DNA of 64,000 nt, taken from the NCBI GenBank assembly GCA_910579205.1, contig CAJTTD010000004.1, forward strand, positions 118,023 to 182,022. The letters are read 5' to 3'. Numbering within the stretch: position 1 is the stretch's first letter; every line of letters starts with the position of its first letter. Source of the stretch: an uncultured Christensenella sp. (GTDB taxonomy: Bacteria > Bacillota > Clostridia > Christensenellales > Pumilibacteraceae). A program made the translations under genes and the position numbers. Under the pieces are notes generated by a model that saw only the letters and a list, made by a program, of their open reading frames with translations, had not been told where the DNA came from and made no database searches. This document shows positions 34,220 through 42,827 of the stretch, one piece after another.

Positions 34220-36303
34220 TGAACAAAATGATGCCCGTTAATTTCAGAGCGTTTCTGGTAACGGCGATATGCATTGCTCTGTCCGTTGCTTGCGCGTATG
34301 CTTATATTGCGATACGCGCGCTCGGCATAGCTTTGATATGCGTAATGCTATTGTGCATTTTGAGTTTTGCCGTGGTTTTCACCGTAAAACTTGTTCGCGG
34401 AAAATCGAAATTACGCGCAGTTATCGCGCTTTATCTGTCTTTGGCGCTAAGTATATGCTCGTTTGCCGTTGCCGCAGTTTATAGCGACGGTTGGAATAAG
34501 AATGCTCAATTCGGCGGATACCGCAATGTTAGCGGCAGAGTGTGCGCGATAGTAACAAACAGCGGCGATTATAGAATAGACTTGGAAGATCTTGCGATAG
34601 ACGGGCGCAGCGCAAAAGGGATATTGCGCGTGAAAATAGCGGCATCCGATCATAATATAGCGGAAATAGCCAAAGTTGGCGACAAATTATCGTTTGACGC
34701 ATATTTGAGCGCGGTCAAACTTTGCGAAAACGGCAAAGTAAACGGTACGGCATACAGAACAAATATAAGATTTTACGCAAACATCCGTTCCGAGAATATC
34801 AAAATGACGTTCGGGAAGCCCAATGTTATAGAAAGATTTCTTGCGGCTTTGCGTTCGCTTTTGACGGAAAATATGGGCGATCATTACGGTAGTATAGCAT
34901 ATTCGATGCTTAGCGGCGATAAAGACGGTTTGTATCACTCGGTAACGGAATATTATTCTGCGGCAGGGCTTGGACATATTATGGCGGTTTCGGGTCTTCA
35001 TATAGGGTTCTTGACGGTATTGCTCAATTTGGCTTTGTGCAAAATCGACAAGCGCATTAGATTTCCGATCGTTTTATCCGTATTGATAGCTTATGCCGTC
35101 CTTGCCGACTTTTCTCCGTCAGTAGTTCGTGCGGTGATAATGTCCGCGATAGCCATGATATCTCTTTTCACGGGTGGCAGGCGCGATATTTTGTCGTCTC
35201 TTCTATGTGCGTTTTCCGTCATACTTGCAGTCAAGCCTTTTTACTTATTCGAGGTCGGTTTTATACTCAGTTTCGGCGCTATTTTCGGAATAGCGATGTT
35301 TTCAAACAGTATTTCGAGAGCGCTTATCAAACGCGGCGCTCATAACAAGGTGGCAAATTCGATAAGTTCCGCGCTTTCCGTTCAGATTGGCATAATACCC
35401 GCGCAAATATATTTCTTCCACAAGATACAGCTTCTTGCGGTGCTTGTGAATATCGTTCTGATCCCGTATGTATCCGTAGTGTTTATATCGGTGATATGCT
35501 GTTCCGTCATAGGTGCGATCCCGCATTGCGGCAGCGTGTTGTATTTGTGTAAGTATCTTCTGATGCCTCTCGATACGATAGCAAACGCGATTTCTTCTGT
35601 ACCGTATTCCGAAATAACGGTGTATTCGACAAGCGCGATCTTTATGTGTTATGCCGTAATGTTTGTCGCGAGCCAATATTTTATGATGTATAAAGGCAAA
35701 ACGGCGGTTGCTTTATATTCCGCGGCGATCTACATAGCTTTATGCTTGATCGGAATGCCTAAGGCGGACGGCGTATTGTCCGTTTCGGCAAGCGGCAGAA
35801 ACGAAAGCATTTTATGCGATAACGGGGCAGTATACGTTGTAGGTTATGCGGATGATGAATATGCGTTGCGTCGATCGCTCGTCAATAACAAATGCCGTCG
35901 CATTGACGGTATATATTTGTTTTCTATCGATGAAGATACTGTAGATAATATAATAAAACTGAGTCGCAATTTCGAAATTGCCGCAGTGTACTGTTATGAA
36001 TATAATGATTACGCAATGATATTGATCGATAACGGCATCGATTTTTATATGTACGAAGACAGCCTTCCGTTCCGACCGTTTTACCGCAACGGCAAACAGC
36101 AAGGATACATCTACAATAATATACTGTTTGCCGCCGACGGTTCGGATTCTCCGCTATTTGCGATGTTCGACGTAGTGCGCGTCCGATCGCTTGACGACAC
36201 CGATACGATTTACGAAAATACAACGTATTTATGCAACAAATCGGATGGCGAATACGATAACGTTTATACGGTCAAAAACGGTGATTACACTTATTCATTG
36301 TGA
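34219..36303 (+). CDS. comEC: ComEC/Rec2-family DNA uptake channel protein
   Basis: A 694-residue polytopic membrane protein. It has N-terminal helices, a DUF4131-like soluble segment (about 90-190) and the Competence domain with GLGHIMAVSGLHIGFL (about 250). About ten hydrophobic helices follow, to near residue 500. The C-terminal 190 residues occupy the place of the metallo-beta-lactamase nuclease domain but show no HxHxDH motif. In transformable bacteria ComEC moves single-stranded DNA across the membrane; here the nuclease end seems inactive or replaced. Confidence 0.88.
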   Translation: MNKMMPVNFRAFLVTAICIALSVACAYAYIAIRALGIALICVMLLCILSFAVVFTVKLVRGKSKLRAVIALYLSLALSICSFAVAAVYSDGWNKNAQFGGYRNVSGRVCAIVTNSGDYRIDLEDLAIDGRSAKGILRVKIAASDHNIAEIAKVGDKLSFDAYLSAVKLCENGKVNGTAYRTNIRFYANIRSENIKMTFGKPNVIERFLAALRSLLTENMGDHYGSIAYSMLSGDKDGLYHSVTEYYSAAGLGHIMAVSGLHIGFLTVLLNLALCKIDKRIRFPIVLSVLIAYAVLADFSPSVVRAVIMSAIAMISLFTGGRRDILSSLLCAFSVILAVKPFYLFEVGFILSFGAIFGIAMFSNSISRALIKRGAHNKVANSISSALSVQIGIIPAQIYFFHKIQLLAVLVNIVLIPYVSVVFISVICCSVIGAIPHCGSVLYLCKYLLMPLDTIANAISSVPYSEITVYSTSAIFMCYAVMFVASQYFMMYKGKTAVALYSAAIYIALCLIGMPKADGVLSVSASGRNESILCDNGAVYVVGYADDEYALRRSLVNNKCRRIDGIYLFSIDEDTVDNIIKLSRNFEIAAVYCYEYNDYAMILIDNGIDFYMYEDSLPFRPFYRNGKQQGYIYNNILFAADGSDSPLFAMFDVVRVRSLDDTDTIYENTTYLCNKSDGEYDNVYTVKNGDYTYSL

Positions 36304-36329
36304 AAAACTATAGTATAATTTCCGATTAT

Positions 36330-36905
36330 TCAGTTGTTTGAGCTTTCTGTAACTCGCGCCATTACAATGATACCGCTGTTTTCGTACAACATGATCTTGC
36401 CTTGAGGATACACCTCGCCGTATGTGCAGTCATACGACGTATGTCCGGGCAGATCGCGGGCGAGCGGATTGTCCGAAGAATCGTAGTACAGCGTTATTTG
36501 ATCGTGCTTGGAATACCAGTGCCCCGTAAATTTGAAATTTGTGTTGTCCGAAGTAATGTTCATCTCAAAAGTATTGTCTTCTTTGAGATCGAGATCGTAC
36601 CGCATTGACGATTCGCATGCGAAAGAGATGGGCGAGTGGATATATTCGCTGTAGTATTTTCCCGCCAATGAATGTTCTTTATATATGCGCACTCCCGGAA
36701 TGGATGGCTGTAAAAAATCGCCGTCCATTATTTCCGTATTGTCGGGCGCATACTCGTCTGTCTTGCGCTCGATCACATATATCGGCTGTACGGGCTGCAA
36801 CGATTGTCTGTCGTCAAGCGTATAGGCGGCATCGTCGGCGGCGCACCCGCATGCCACGGATGCGGAAAGAGCGCACGCTATTGCGGCTAAGATAGGTTTT
36901 TTCAT
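36330..36905 (-). CDS. Putative lipoprotein of unknown function
   Basis: A 191-residue protein with a signal peptide ending in ACGC. A lipobox-like Cys is at residue 19 or 21, but the residues before it are not ideal. The rest is an exported beta-rich domain with KEDNTFEMNI and GHWYSKHDQITLYYD, like small extracytoplasmic proteins that repeat a threshold-dependent ligand fold. I do not recognise a family. GGAGA precedes the ATG. It faces comEC (convergent) and is divergent from infC. Confidence 0.7.
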   Translation of the reverse strand: MKKPILAAIACALSASVACGCAADDAAYTLDDRQSLQPVQPIYVIERKTDEYAPDNTEIMDGDFLQPSIPGVRIYKEHSLAGKYYSEYIHSPISFACESSMRYDLDLKEDNTFEMNITSDNTNFKFTGHWYSKHDQITLYYDSSDNPLARDLPGHTSYDCTYGEVYPQGKIMLYENSGIIVMARVTESSNN

Positions 36906-36980
36906 GGCTGTCTCCGTTGTTTTTTCTTAGTATTATGATAGGATGCAAATTTATGCGCGCGCCGTAATATTAAAGAGACA

Positions 36981-37009
36981 TGTATAAATAGATATAAATA
37001 ATCTGTAAA
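36981..37009 (-). promoter_or_regulatory. Candidate promoter of the lipoprotein gene
   Basis: On the minus strand TTTACA (37009-37004) and TATACA (36986-36981) are 17 nt apart. This lies back to back with the infC promoter. Confidence 0.45.
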
Positions 37010-37024
37010 ATAGCGTAAAAACGT

Positions 37025-37053
37025 TTGACAACGCCAAGGCGTTGATTTATAAT
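37025..37053 (+). promoter_or_regulatory. Consensus sigma-A promoter of infC-rpmI-rplT with a palindromic spacer
   Basis: TTGACA at 37025-37030 and TATAAT at 37048-37053, both perfect, are spaced by 17 nt. The spacer contains the perfect palindrome AACGCC-AA-GGCGTT (37030-37043), placed where a repressor could bind. Confidence 0.9.
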
Positions 37054-37130
37054 AGATGAGCAAGTAGATCATTATCTCACCGCTCGGGCATGCTCGGATC
37101 GGTCAAACAGTTAAATACCTTTGGTTTTAG

Positions 37131-37169
37131 TTGTGAGTAAGTCTGCTTTGCTCGCAATTTTTTATTTTA
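37131..37169 (+). terminator. Attenuator terminator in the infC leader
   Basis: TTGTGAG (37131-37137) pairs with CTCGCAA (37151-37157) and is followed by six T. It lies 24 nt before the infC start inside a leader of about 130 nt. In Bacillus the infC operon leader is an L20-controlled attenuator; the same design is likely here (inference). Confidence 0.75.
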
Positions 37170-37192
37170 GTCTGGTCAGGAGGATAACGACT

Positions 37193-37711
37193 ATTTTTAA
37201 AGAGCTTGTAACAAACGACGGGATATCGGACAATCTCGACGTTAGAGTCAAGGATGAAACGGGCGCAATGCTCGGAATAATGCGCGCGGGAAAGGCCAAG
37301 GAAATGGCGTACGAGCGTCGGCTCGATCTCGTAATGATAACGCCCAACGCGCAACCGCCCGTCTGTCAAATAATGGATTACGGCAAGTTCAGATTCGACG
37401 CCGCCAAAAAGGCAAAGGATGCGGCGAAAAATCAGAAAAAAGCCGATCTTAAAGAGATACGCCTTTCCATGACCATCGATTCGGGCGATCTCAATACCAA
37501 AGCCAAACAAGCCAATAAATTTTTGGCGGACGGCGACAAAGTAAAAGTGTCTATACGTATGCGCGGTCGCCAAATGGCGCGTCCGCAGATGGGCGTAGAT
37601 ATCATGTATGCGTTTTACGAAACAGTTAAGGACGTAGCGACGATAGAACGCAAACCCGCGGTAGACGGCAGAAGCATAGTTATGAATCTTGTGCCCGTCA
37701 ACAATAAATAA
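37193..37711 (+). CDS. infC: Translation initiation factor IF-3 (AUU start)
   Basis: IF-3 checks start codon choice and prevents early subunit joining. The 172-residue protein opens FKELVTNDGISDNLDVRVKD and carries PPVCQIMDYGKFRFD and VSIRMRGRQMA. The start codon is ATT at 37193, 9 nt after AGGAGG (37178-37183). No ATG, GTG or TTG fits. An AUU start on infC is known in Escherichia coli and Geobacillus and makes IF-3 repress its own translation. The longer frame from 37121 runs through the attenuator and is rejected. Confidence 0.95.
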   Translation: MFKELVTNDGISDNLDVRVKDETGAMLGIMRAGKAKEMAYERRLDLVMITPNAQPPVCQIMDYGKFRFDAAKKAKDAAKNQKKADLKEIRLSMTIDSGDLNTKAKQANKFLADGDKVKVSIRMRGRQMARPQMGVDIMYAFYETVKDVATIERKPAVDGRSIVMNLVPVNNK

Positions 37712-37747
37712 TCAATCAGTAATTAAATTCTTTCGGAGGAATAAAAC

Positions 37748-37945
37748 ATGCCCAAAATGAAGAGCCACAGCGGCGCGAAAAAGCGCTTTCGCGTAACCGC
37801 AAACGGCAGAGTTAAAAGAGCGCAACAAGGCAAAAACCACATTCTCAACAAAAAGCCGAGAAAGCGTATCATGAGATTGCGTCAAGGCGCTTATCTTAAG
37901 TCGACCAAGCAAGAAAAGACAATTCGCAACATGGCGCAAAAGTAG
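37748..37945 (+). CDS. rpmI: 50S ribosomal protein L35
   Basis: A 65-residue, very basic ribosomal protein with MKSHSGAKKRFRVTANGRVK and HILNKKPRKRIMRLR, both typical of L35. CGGAGG precedes the ATG. Second gene of the infC operon. Confidence 0.97.
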   Translation: MPKMKSHSGAKKRFRVTANGRVKRAQQGKNHILNKKPRKRIMRLRQGAYLKSTKQEKTIRNMAQK

Positions 37946-37955
37946 GAGGTAGGTC

Positions 37956-38297
37956 ATGAGAATCAAAAGAGCAGTCAACGCTGTAAAGAAACGCAGAAAA
38001 ATATTCAAACTTTCCAAGGGTTATTTCGGATCTAAGTCGCGTTCGTACCGTGTAGCGCGTCAAGCCGTTATGAAGTCGCAGATGTACGCTTACATCGGAA
38101 GAAGACTCAAAAAACGCGATTTCCGCTCGCTTTGGATAACTCGTATCAACGCCGCGGCGCGTCTTAACGGAATGTCTTACTCCAAATTTATGCATGCGCT
38201 CAAGGCTGCCGATATCAACATCAACCGCAAGGTGTTGGCTGATATGGCTGTAAACGACGCGGCGGCTTTTAAGGCGCTCGTCGAAAAAGTTAAATAA
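37956..38297 (+). CDS. rplT: 50S ribosomal protein L20
   Basis: A 113-residue basic ribosomal protein with KKRRKIFKLSKGYFGSKSRS and RDFRSLWITRINAAAR. L20 nucleates 23S assembly and represses its own operon in many bacteria, matching the attenuator upstream of infC. AGGAGG lies before the ATG. Confidence 0.97.
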   Translation: MRIKRAVNAVKKRRKIFKLSKGYFGSKSRSYRVARQAVMKSQMYAYIGRRLKKRDFRSLWITRINAAARLNGMSYSKFMHALKAADININRKVLADMAVNDAAAFKALVEKVK

Positions 38298-38306
38298 ACG
38301 ATAGAT

Positions 38307-38335
38307 AGAGCGCTTTCAAAGCGCTCTGTTTTTTT
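38307..38335 (+). terminator. Intrinsic terminator after rplT
   Basis: AGAGCGC and GCGCTCT, extended by TTT/AAA, form a stem followed by a T-tract (38329-38335). Confidence 0.92.
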
Positions 38336-38342
38336 GACAGAT

Positions 38343-39089
38343 ATGGAAATTGTAACGTCTCAATCCAACGCTACAGTCAAGAGGCTGGGGCGGTTGAAAC
38401 TGAAAAAATACCGCGATCAGAGCGGCGAGTTCTTTACCGAGGGCTACAAAAACGTGTTAGATACGTGCGCCGCCGCGCCCGAACTCGTCCGTCTTATCGT
38501 GTTGAGCGAAAGCGCTTACAAAAAAACGGGCGAGCGATTTGTCGATTTCGATACGGTCGTTTTGTCCGATACGTTGTTCGATAAAGTTTGCGAAACTAAA
38601 AACAGTCAAGGCGTATTGTCTGTGAATGCTCTTCCGCGCTCGGTATTTCCGCGCTCGGAGCGTTGCATATTGTTAGATAGAGTGCGCGATCCCGGCAATG
38701 TCGGTACGATCTTGCGCACGGCGGTAGCTTGCGGATACGACGTAGTAGTAAACAACTGCGCCGATATCTATTCGCCCAAGGTAACTCGCAGCGCGATGTC
38801 CGCAGTTTTAAAGTGCAATATCGGCGTAGATATTTCAGTCGAAGAAATTAAAAAAGCGGGATACGAAATAATAGCTGCGGATATGGGCGGTGAGAACGTT
38901 TTTAAATTCGAGTCGCCGCGAGGTAAGTATTGCGTGATAGTGGGAAACGAAGCGGACGGCGTAAGCGACGGCATACTGAGATGTGCCGACAGAACGGCGA
39001 GCATTCCGCAAAACAATATGGAATCGCTCAATGCGGCGGTTGCGGCGGGTATCATCATGTTTACCTTGCGGTACGGCGCAAATAATTGA
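38343..39089 (+). CDS. SpoU-family RNA 2'-O-methyltransferase (TrmH/RlmB-like)
   Basis: A 248-residue SPOUT methyltransferase that modifies rRNA or tRNA. It has the N-terminal substrate-binding domain (YRDQSGEFFTEGYKNVLD) and the knot domain motifs LLDRVRDPGNVGTILRTA, CVIVGNEADGVSD and IPQNNMESLNAAVAAGI. The ATG lies 8 nt after the rplT terminator with no Shine-Dalgarno site. Transcription probably depends on readthrough or an unseen start. The substrate is unknown. Confidence 0.92.
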   Translation: MEIVTSQSNATVKRLGRLKLKKYRDQSGEFFTEGYKNVLDTCAAAPELVRLIVLSESAYKKTGERFVDFDTVVLSDTLFDKVCETKNSQGVLSVNALPRSVFPRSERCILLDRVRDPGNVGTILRTAVACGYDVVVNNCADIYSPKVTRSAMSAVLKCNIGVDISVEEIKKAGYEIIAADMGGENVFKFESPRGKYCVIVGNEADGVSDGILRCADRTASIPQNNMESLNAAVAAGIIMFTLRYGANN

Positions 39090-39115
39090 CAAACGATCGA
39101 CGGATATTGTATACT
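39086..39115 (+). promoter_or_regulatory. sigma-A promoter of yebC
   Basis: TTGACA at 39086-39091, overlapping the stop of the methyltransferase gene, and TATACT at 39110-39115 are spaced by 18 nt. Confidence 0.75.
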
Positions 39116-39146
39116 GTCGGTAATTACATTCAACGGAGTTATATTT

Positions 39147-39881
39147 ATGTCGGGACACAGCAAATGGGCTACTATCAAACGTCAAAAAGGCAAGACGGAC
39201 GCAGCGCGCGCCAATGTCTTTACTAAGATCGGCAGAGAGCTTGCCGTTGCCGTAAGGGCGGGCGGACCCGACCCCAACAACAATCCGCGTCTGCGCGACG
39301 TTATTGCAAAAGCGCGAGCGGCAAATATGCCTAACGAAAATATCAACCGCTCCATAAAAAAGGCGAGCGGCGACGACGGCAACGTAGTATACGACGCTAT
39401 CACTTACGAGGGATACGGTTCGGGCGGCGTAGCCGTGATCGTTGAGGCGCTTACAGACAATAAAAACCGTACTGCGGCTGCCGTGCGTCATATATTCGAT
39501 AAATGCGGCGGCTCTTTGGGCACGACCAACTGCGTATCGTATATGTTCGAGTCCAAGGGCGTTATCGTAACGCCCAAAAAGCCAGACGACGACGAAGAAG
39601 AAGTTATGATGCTCGTGCTCGAGCTCGGCGCGGACGATTTCGATTCATCGGAATCCGAGTATTATATTTCGGTCGTACCGTCTACGCTCGATGCTGTGCG
39701 CGACGGCTTGGAAAAAGCGGGAAGAGAGATACTGTCCGCGGAAGTTCAGCAAGTTCCCGCGTCTACCGTAGACATTGACAGCGACGTCGAAGCTAAGATC
39801 CGCAGAATGCTCGATATGTTTGACGAGAACGACGATGTTCAGAACGTGTATCACAATGCCAATCTGAACGACGAAGAATAG
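39147..39881 (+). CDS. yebC: YebC/TACO1 family protein
   Basis: A 244-residue protein of the YebC/PmpR family, opening SGHSKWATIKRQKGKTDAAR with ELAVAVRAGG after it. Older work treats these as transcription regulators; recent work links them to translation of polyproline stretches, which would fit with EF-P. CGGAG precedes the ATG. An acidic C-terminal tail is present. Confidence 0.95.
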   Translation: MSGHSKWATIKRQKGKTDAARANVFTKIGRELAVAVRAGGPDPNNNPRLRDVIAKARAANMPNENINRSIKKASGDDGNVVYDAITYEGYGSGGVAVIVEALTDNKNRTAAAVRHIFDKCGGSLGTTNCVSYMFESKGVIVTPKKPDDDEEEVMMLVLELGADDFDSSESEYYISVVPSTLDAVRDGLEKAGREILSAEVQQVPASTVDIDSDVEAKIRRMLDMFDENDDVQNVYHNANLNDEE

Positions 39882-39895
39882 TGATAGTTATTTAT

Positions 39896-39933
39896 TGCGG
39901 AATACGCGCTCATGTAAGCGCCGATGTTCCGCA
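39896..39933 (+). promoter_or_regulatory. Stem-loop between yebC and lysA
   Basis: TGCGGAA pairs with TTCCGCA and, inside it, GCGCT pairs with AGCGC around a CATGTA loop. There is no T-tract, so it is more likely an mRNA processing, stability or control element than a terminator. Confidence 0.55.
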
Positions 39934-39953
39934 TGTCAGTATAAGAGAATAAA

Positions 39954-41258
39954 ATGAAATTCGGTGATTTGTCAGTCAAAAAGCACCGCCTCGTTATAGG
40001 CGGTTGCGATACGGTAGAGCTTGCCAAAAAATACGGCACGCCGCTTTACGTATTCGACGTAGACCGCGCGGTAGGTACGGCAAAAGCTTACGTAGATATT
40101 TTAAAACGCGAGTATCCCGATTTTACCGTTTGCTATGCGTCCAAAGCATTCAGTTGTACGGGCATATACGGCTTGCTCGCGCCGCTCGGAGTCGGCGCCG
40201 ACGTTGTGTCGGGCGGGGAGCTTTATACAGCGCTCAAAGGCGGCATGCCGCCCGATATGATATACTTCCACGGCAATAACAAGACGGAGGAAGAAATAGT
40301 CTATGCGCTCGACAGCGGCGTGGAATGTTTTGTCGCAGACTCGGAGCGCGAGCTTTATCTGATAAACAAGCATGCAAGATCACCGCAAAATGTACTTATA
40401 CGCGTAAACCCCGGTGTGGAAGCGCATACGCACAGATTTATACAAACGACTACCATTGACAGCAAGTTCGGTTTTTCCATACCCGACGGCACTGCCGAAG
40501 AGGTGATAAGATCGCTCGGTCGGTATGAAAATGTCCGATTCAAAGGCATTGCGTGCCATATAGGATCGCAGATATTCGAACCGCAGTCGTTTGATATAGC
40601 AATAGATAAGACGGTCGATTTTATCAAGCGTTTGAATACATTGGGCATACAAGCCGAACGTCTCGATCTGGGCGGTGGATTCGGCATACATTATATCGAG
40701 CAAGACAAACCGCTCACGCCCGAGCAGTATATGTCAAATTCGGTTGCGCATTTAAAAGAGGCTATAGCTCGCAGCGGTATAAAGCCGCCGCGTTTGATAG
40801 TCGAACCCGGGCGCTCCATAGTCGGCGAAGCGGGGATAACGCTTTATACGGTCGGCGCGATAAAAACTATAAAGAACGTTAAAACATACGCCGCGGTGGA
40901 CGGCGGCATGTTCGACAATCCGCGGGTCATGCTGTACGACGCGCAATACACCGCAGTGGTCGCTGACAGAGCGGATGTAGAAAATACGCATAAATATTCG
41001 TTGGCGGGCAAGTGTTGCGAAAGCGGCGACATACTTTTAGACGGTATAGACTTGCCCGAGCTTAAAAGCGGCGATATAGTTGCCGTTCTGTCTACGGGCG
41101 CTTATCATTATTCCATGGCGTCCAATTACAACAGAAATTTAGTTCCGCCCGTTGTGGCTGTTAAAAACGGACAGTCATCGTACATGGTCAAGCCGCAAAC
41201 TTACGAAGATCTCACACGCAACGATGTTACACCCGTATTTGCGGAGGATAAAGTATGA
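39954..41258 (+). CDS. lysA: Diaminopimelate decarboxylase
   Basis: LysA converts meso-diaminopimelate to lysine using pyridoxal phosphate. The 434-residue protein has the Lys-bearing motif TVCYASKAFSCTG, FHGNNKTEEE, LDLGGGFGIHY, VEPGRSIVGEAG and GKCCESGDIL with the conserved Cys, plus GAYHYSMASNYN. GAGA lies before the ATG; the Shine-Dalgarno site is weak. It overlaps the next gene by 4 nt. Confidence 0.96.
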   Translation: MKFGDLSVKKHRLVIGGCDTVELAKKYGTPLYVFDVDRAVGTAKAYVDILKREYPDFTVCYASKAFSCTGIYGLLAPLGVGADVVSGGELYTALKGGMPPDMIYFHGNNKTEEEIVYALDSGVECFVADSERELYLINKHARSPQNVLIRVNPGVEAHTHRFIQTTTIDSKFGFSIPDGTAEEVIRSLGRYENVRFKGIACHIGSQIFEPQSFDIAIDKTVDFIKRLNTLGIQAERLDLGGGFGIHYIEQDKPLTPEQYMSNSVAHLKEAIARSGIKPPRLIVEPGRSIVGEAGITLYTVGAIKTIKNVKTYAAVDGGMFDNPRVMLYDAQYTAVVADRADVENTHKYSLAGKCCESGDILLDGIDLPELKSGDIVAVLSTGAYHYSMASNYNRNLVPPVVAVKNGQSSYMVKPQTYEDLTRNDVTPVFAEDKV

Positions 41259-42028
41259 TTTTTGCCGCAATGTACGGCGACGGAGATTTTGCTTCGTATG
41301 CGATTATTCTTGTATTCACTTTTGTTGCGGTATATATCGCGCTCGTATTCCACGAAGTCGCGCACGGATTGGTCGCTAAGTGGAACGGAGATCCTACGGC
41401 AAAATATTCGGGTAGGCTGTCGCTTAACCCCATGCGTCATTTCGATCCGATTGGTTTCATTATGATGATGCTCGTCGGCTTCGGATACGCCAAGCCCGTG
41501 CCCATAAATCCGTCTAATTTTAAACATTACAGAAGAGGGCTTTTTACCGTTGCTATAGCAGGGGTAGTTACCAATCTGATAATTGCGTTCATCGCCACGT
41601 TATTCGGCGGTTTGATGGCGCTCGGCTTGGCTCACAGCGCAAACGCAGCGGTATCCAATATGTTCTATTATTTTTCTCAATTTTTCAGGATACTCGCTCG
41701 CATCAATTTGTCTTTGGTGTTTTTTAACATACTGCCGATTTTTCCGCTCGACGGTTTTCGCGTAGTGGAAACATTTACGCATCGCGGCAACAAGTTTTGT
41801 GCGTTCATGCGCACCAACGGACAGTATATATTATTCGGGTTAGTCGGTTTGAGCTTTATTGTTTCAATGGCGCAGAACTATACACGGTTGCCCGATTGGT
41901 TCGGCTATATAGATATTTTGGGTACTTACTTGAACTTCTTCGTTTCAAATTTGAACTGGGTGTTCGTCAGGTTTTGGGCGCTTATGATCCCGCTCGCGCC
42001 GTATTATTTACTTTCATTATTGGTATAA
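41255..42028 (+). CDS. Site-2-protease family membrane metalloprotease (M50)
   Basis: A 257-residue polytopic membrane protein with the zinc motif FHEVAHGLVAKWNGD and the second motif NILPIFPLDGFRV. About five hydrophobic helices are visible. It resembles the YwhC/YdiL-type stand-alone M50 proteases common next to scpAB in Firmicutes. The substrate is unknown. It lacks a PDZ domain. Confidence 0.92.
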   Translation: MIFAAMYGDGDFASYAIILVFTFVAVYIALVFHEVAHGLVAKWNGDPTAKYSGRLSLNPMRHFDPIGFIMMMLVGFGYAKPVPINPSNFKHYRRGLFTVAIAGVVTNLIIAFIATLFGGLMALGLAHSANAAVSNMFYYFSQFFRILARINLSLVFFNILPIFPLDGFRVVETFTHRGNKFCAFMRTNGQYILFGLVGLSFIVSMAQNYTRLPDWFGYIDILGTYLNFFVSNLNWVFVRFWALMIPLAPYYLLSLLV

Positions 42029-42044
42029 CCGTTCGGGAGCAAAA

Positions 42045-42827
42045 ATGCAAGACGATAACATTGAAATATCAGAACGATCGGAAGTCGATCAAAACGATAA
42101 AAGCTATCATGTGGTGTTATCCAACTACGACGGACCTATAGATCTTTTGTTGGATCTGGTGCGGCGTAAAAAGATACTCATCGAAGAGATATTCATATCG
42201 GATATCACGGAACAGTATCTTCAAGCTATGGAACAGATCGACGAGATAGACATGGATCAAGCCGCGGACTTTATAGAAGTGGCGGCGACGTTGCTGTTGA
42301 TAAAATCGAGCAAACTGTTGCCGCGCGCCGAAGAACCCGAATCGCCTGTCGAGGAAGCTAAAGCCGAACTGATAAACCGCATAGAAGAATACAAGCTGTA
42401 CAAGGAAGCGGCGGAAAAAATGCGTCGGCAAGAGGTGATAAACATGCATTACCGCGCGCCCGACGATTCGGTCGGACAGCCGCGTTTGGTGCTTAAAGAC
42501 ATGACGACCGACGGCTTGATGAACGCGCTTAAAAAGGTATTCGAAAAGTTCGGCGTTCGATCAACGGAAATAAAAACAAAAAAGATCAAGCTCGATCCTT
42601 TTACCGTTGCGGAAAAGTCGGAGTTTATAAGAGAGGTGATCAAAACAGTCGGCAAGGTTACATTTTATGAGCTGTTTGAAGAAGATTACACGATCAACGA
42701 AGTAGTAACGACATTCATGGCGCTCCTCGAACTTTTAAAAGGGCAAGAAGTGCGCGTCGAACAAAATGACATTTTCGATACCATTACTATTTACAAAAGG
42801 AGCATCGAAGTAAGCGATGGAAATTGA
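42045..42827 (+). CDS. scpA: Segregation and condensation protein A
   Basis: ScpA is the kleisin that bridges the SMC heads in the condensin complex. The 260-residue protein has YDGPIDLLLDLVRRKKILIEE (first 20 residues of that motif: YDGPIDLLLDLVRRKKILIE) near the N terminus and a winged-helix C terminus with TVGKVTFYELFEEDY. GGGAG precedes the ATG. It overlaps scpB by 11 nt. Confidence 0.95.
   Translation: MQDDNIEISERSEVDQNDKSYHVVLSNYDGPIDLLLDLVRRKKILIEEIFISDITEQYLQAMEQIDEIDMDQAADFIEVAATLLLIKSSKLLPRAEEPESPVEEAKAELINRIEEYKLYKEAAEKMRRQEVINMHYRAPDDSVGQPRLVLKDMTTDGLMNALKKVFEKFGVRSTEIKTKKIKLDPFTVAEKSEFIREVIKTVGKVTFYELFEEDYTINEVVTTFMALLELLKGQEVRVEQNDIFDTITIYKRSIEVSDGN

Noticed and set aside
38334..38345. 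TTGACA before the SpoU methyltransferase as its promoter
   Set aside because: It lies at the translation start, so transcription would begin inside the gene, and no -10 box lies 17 nt downstream.
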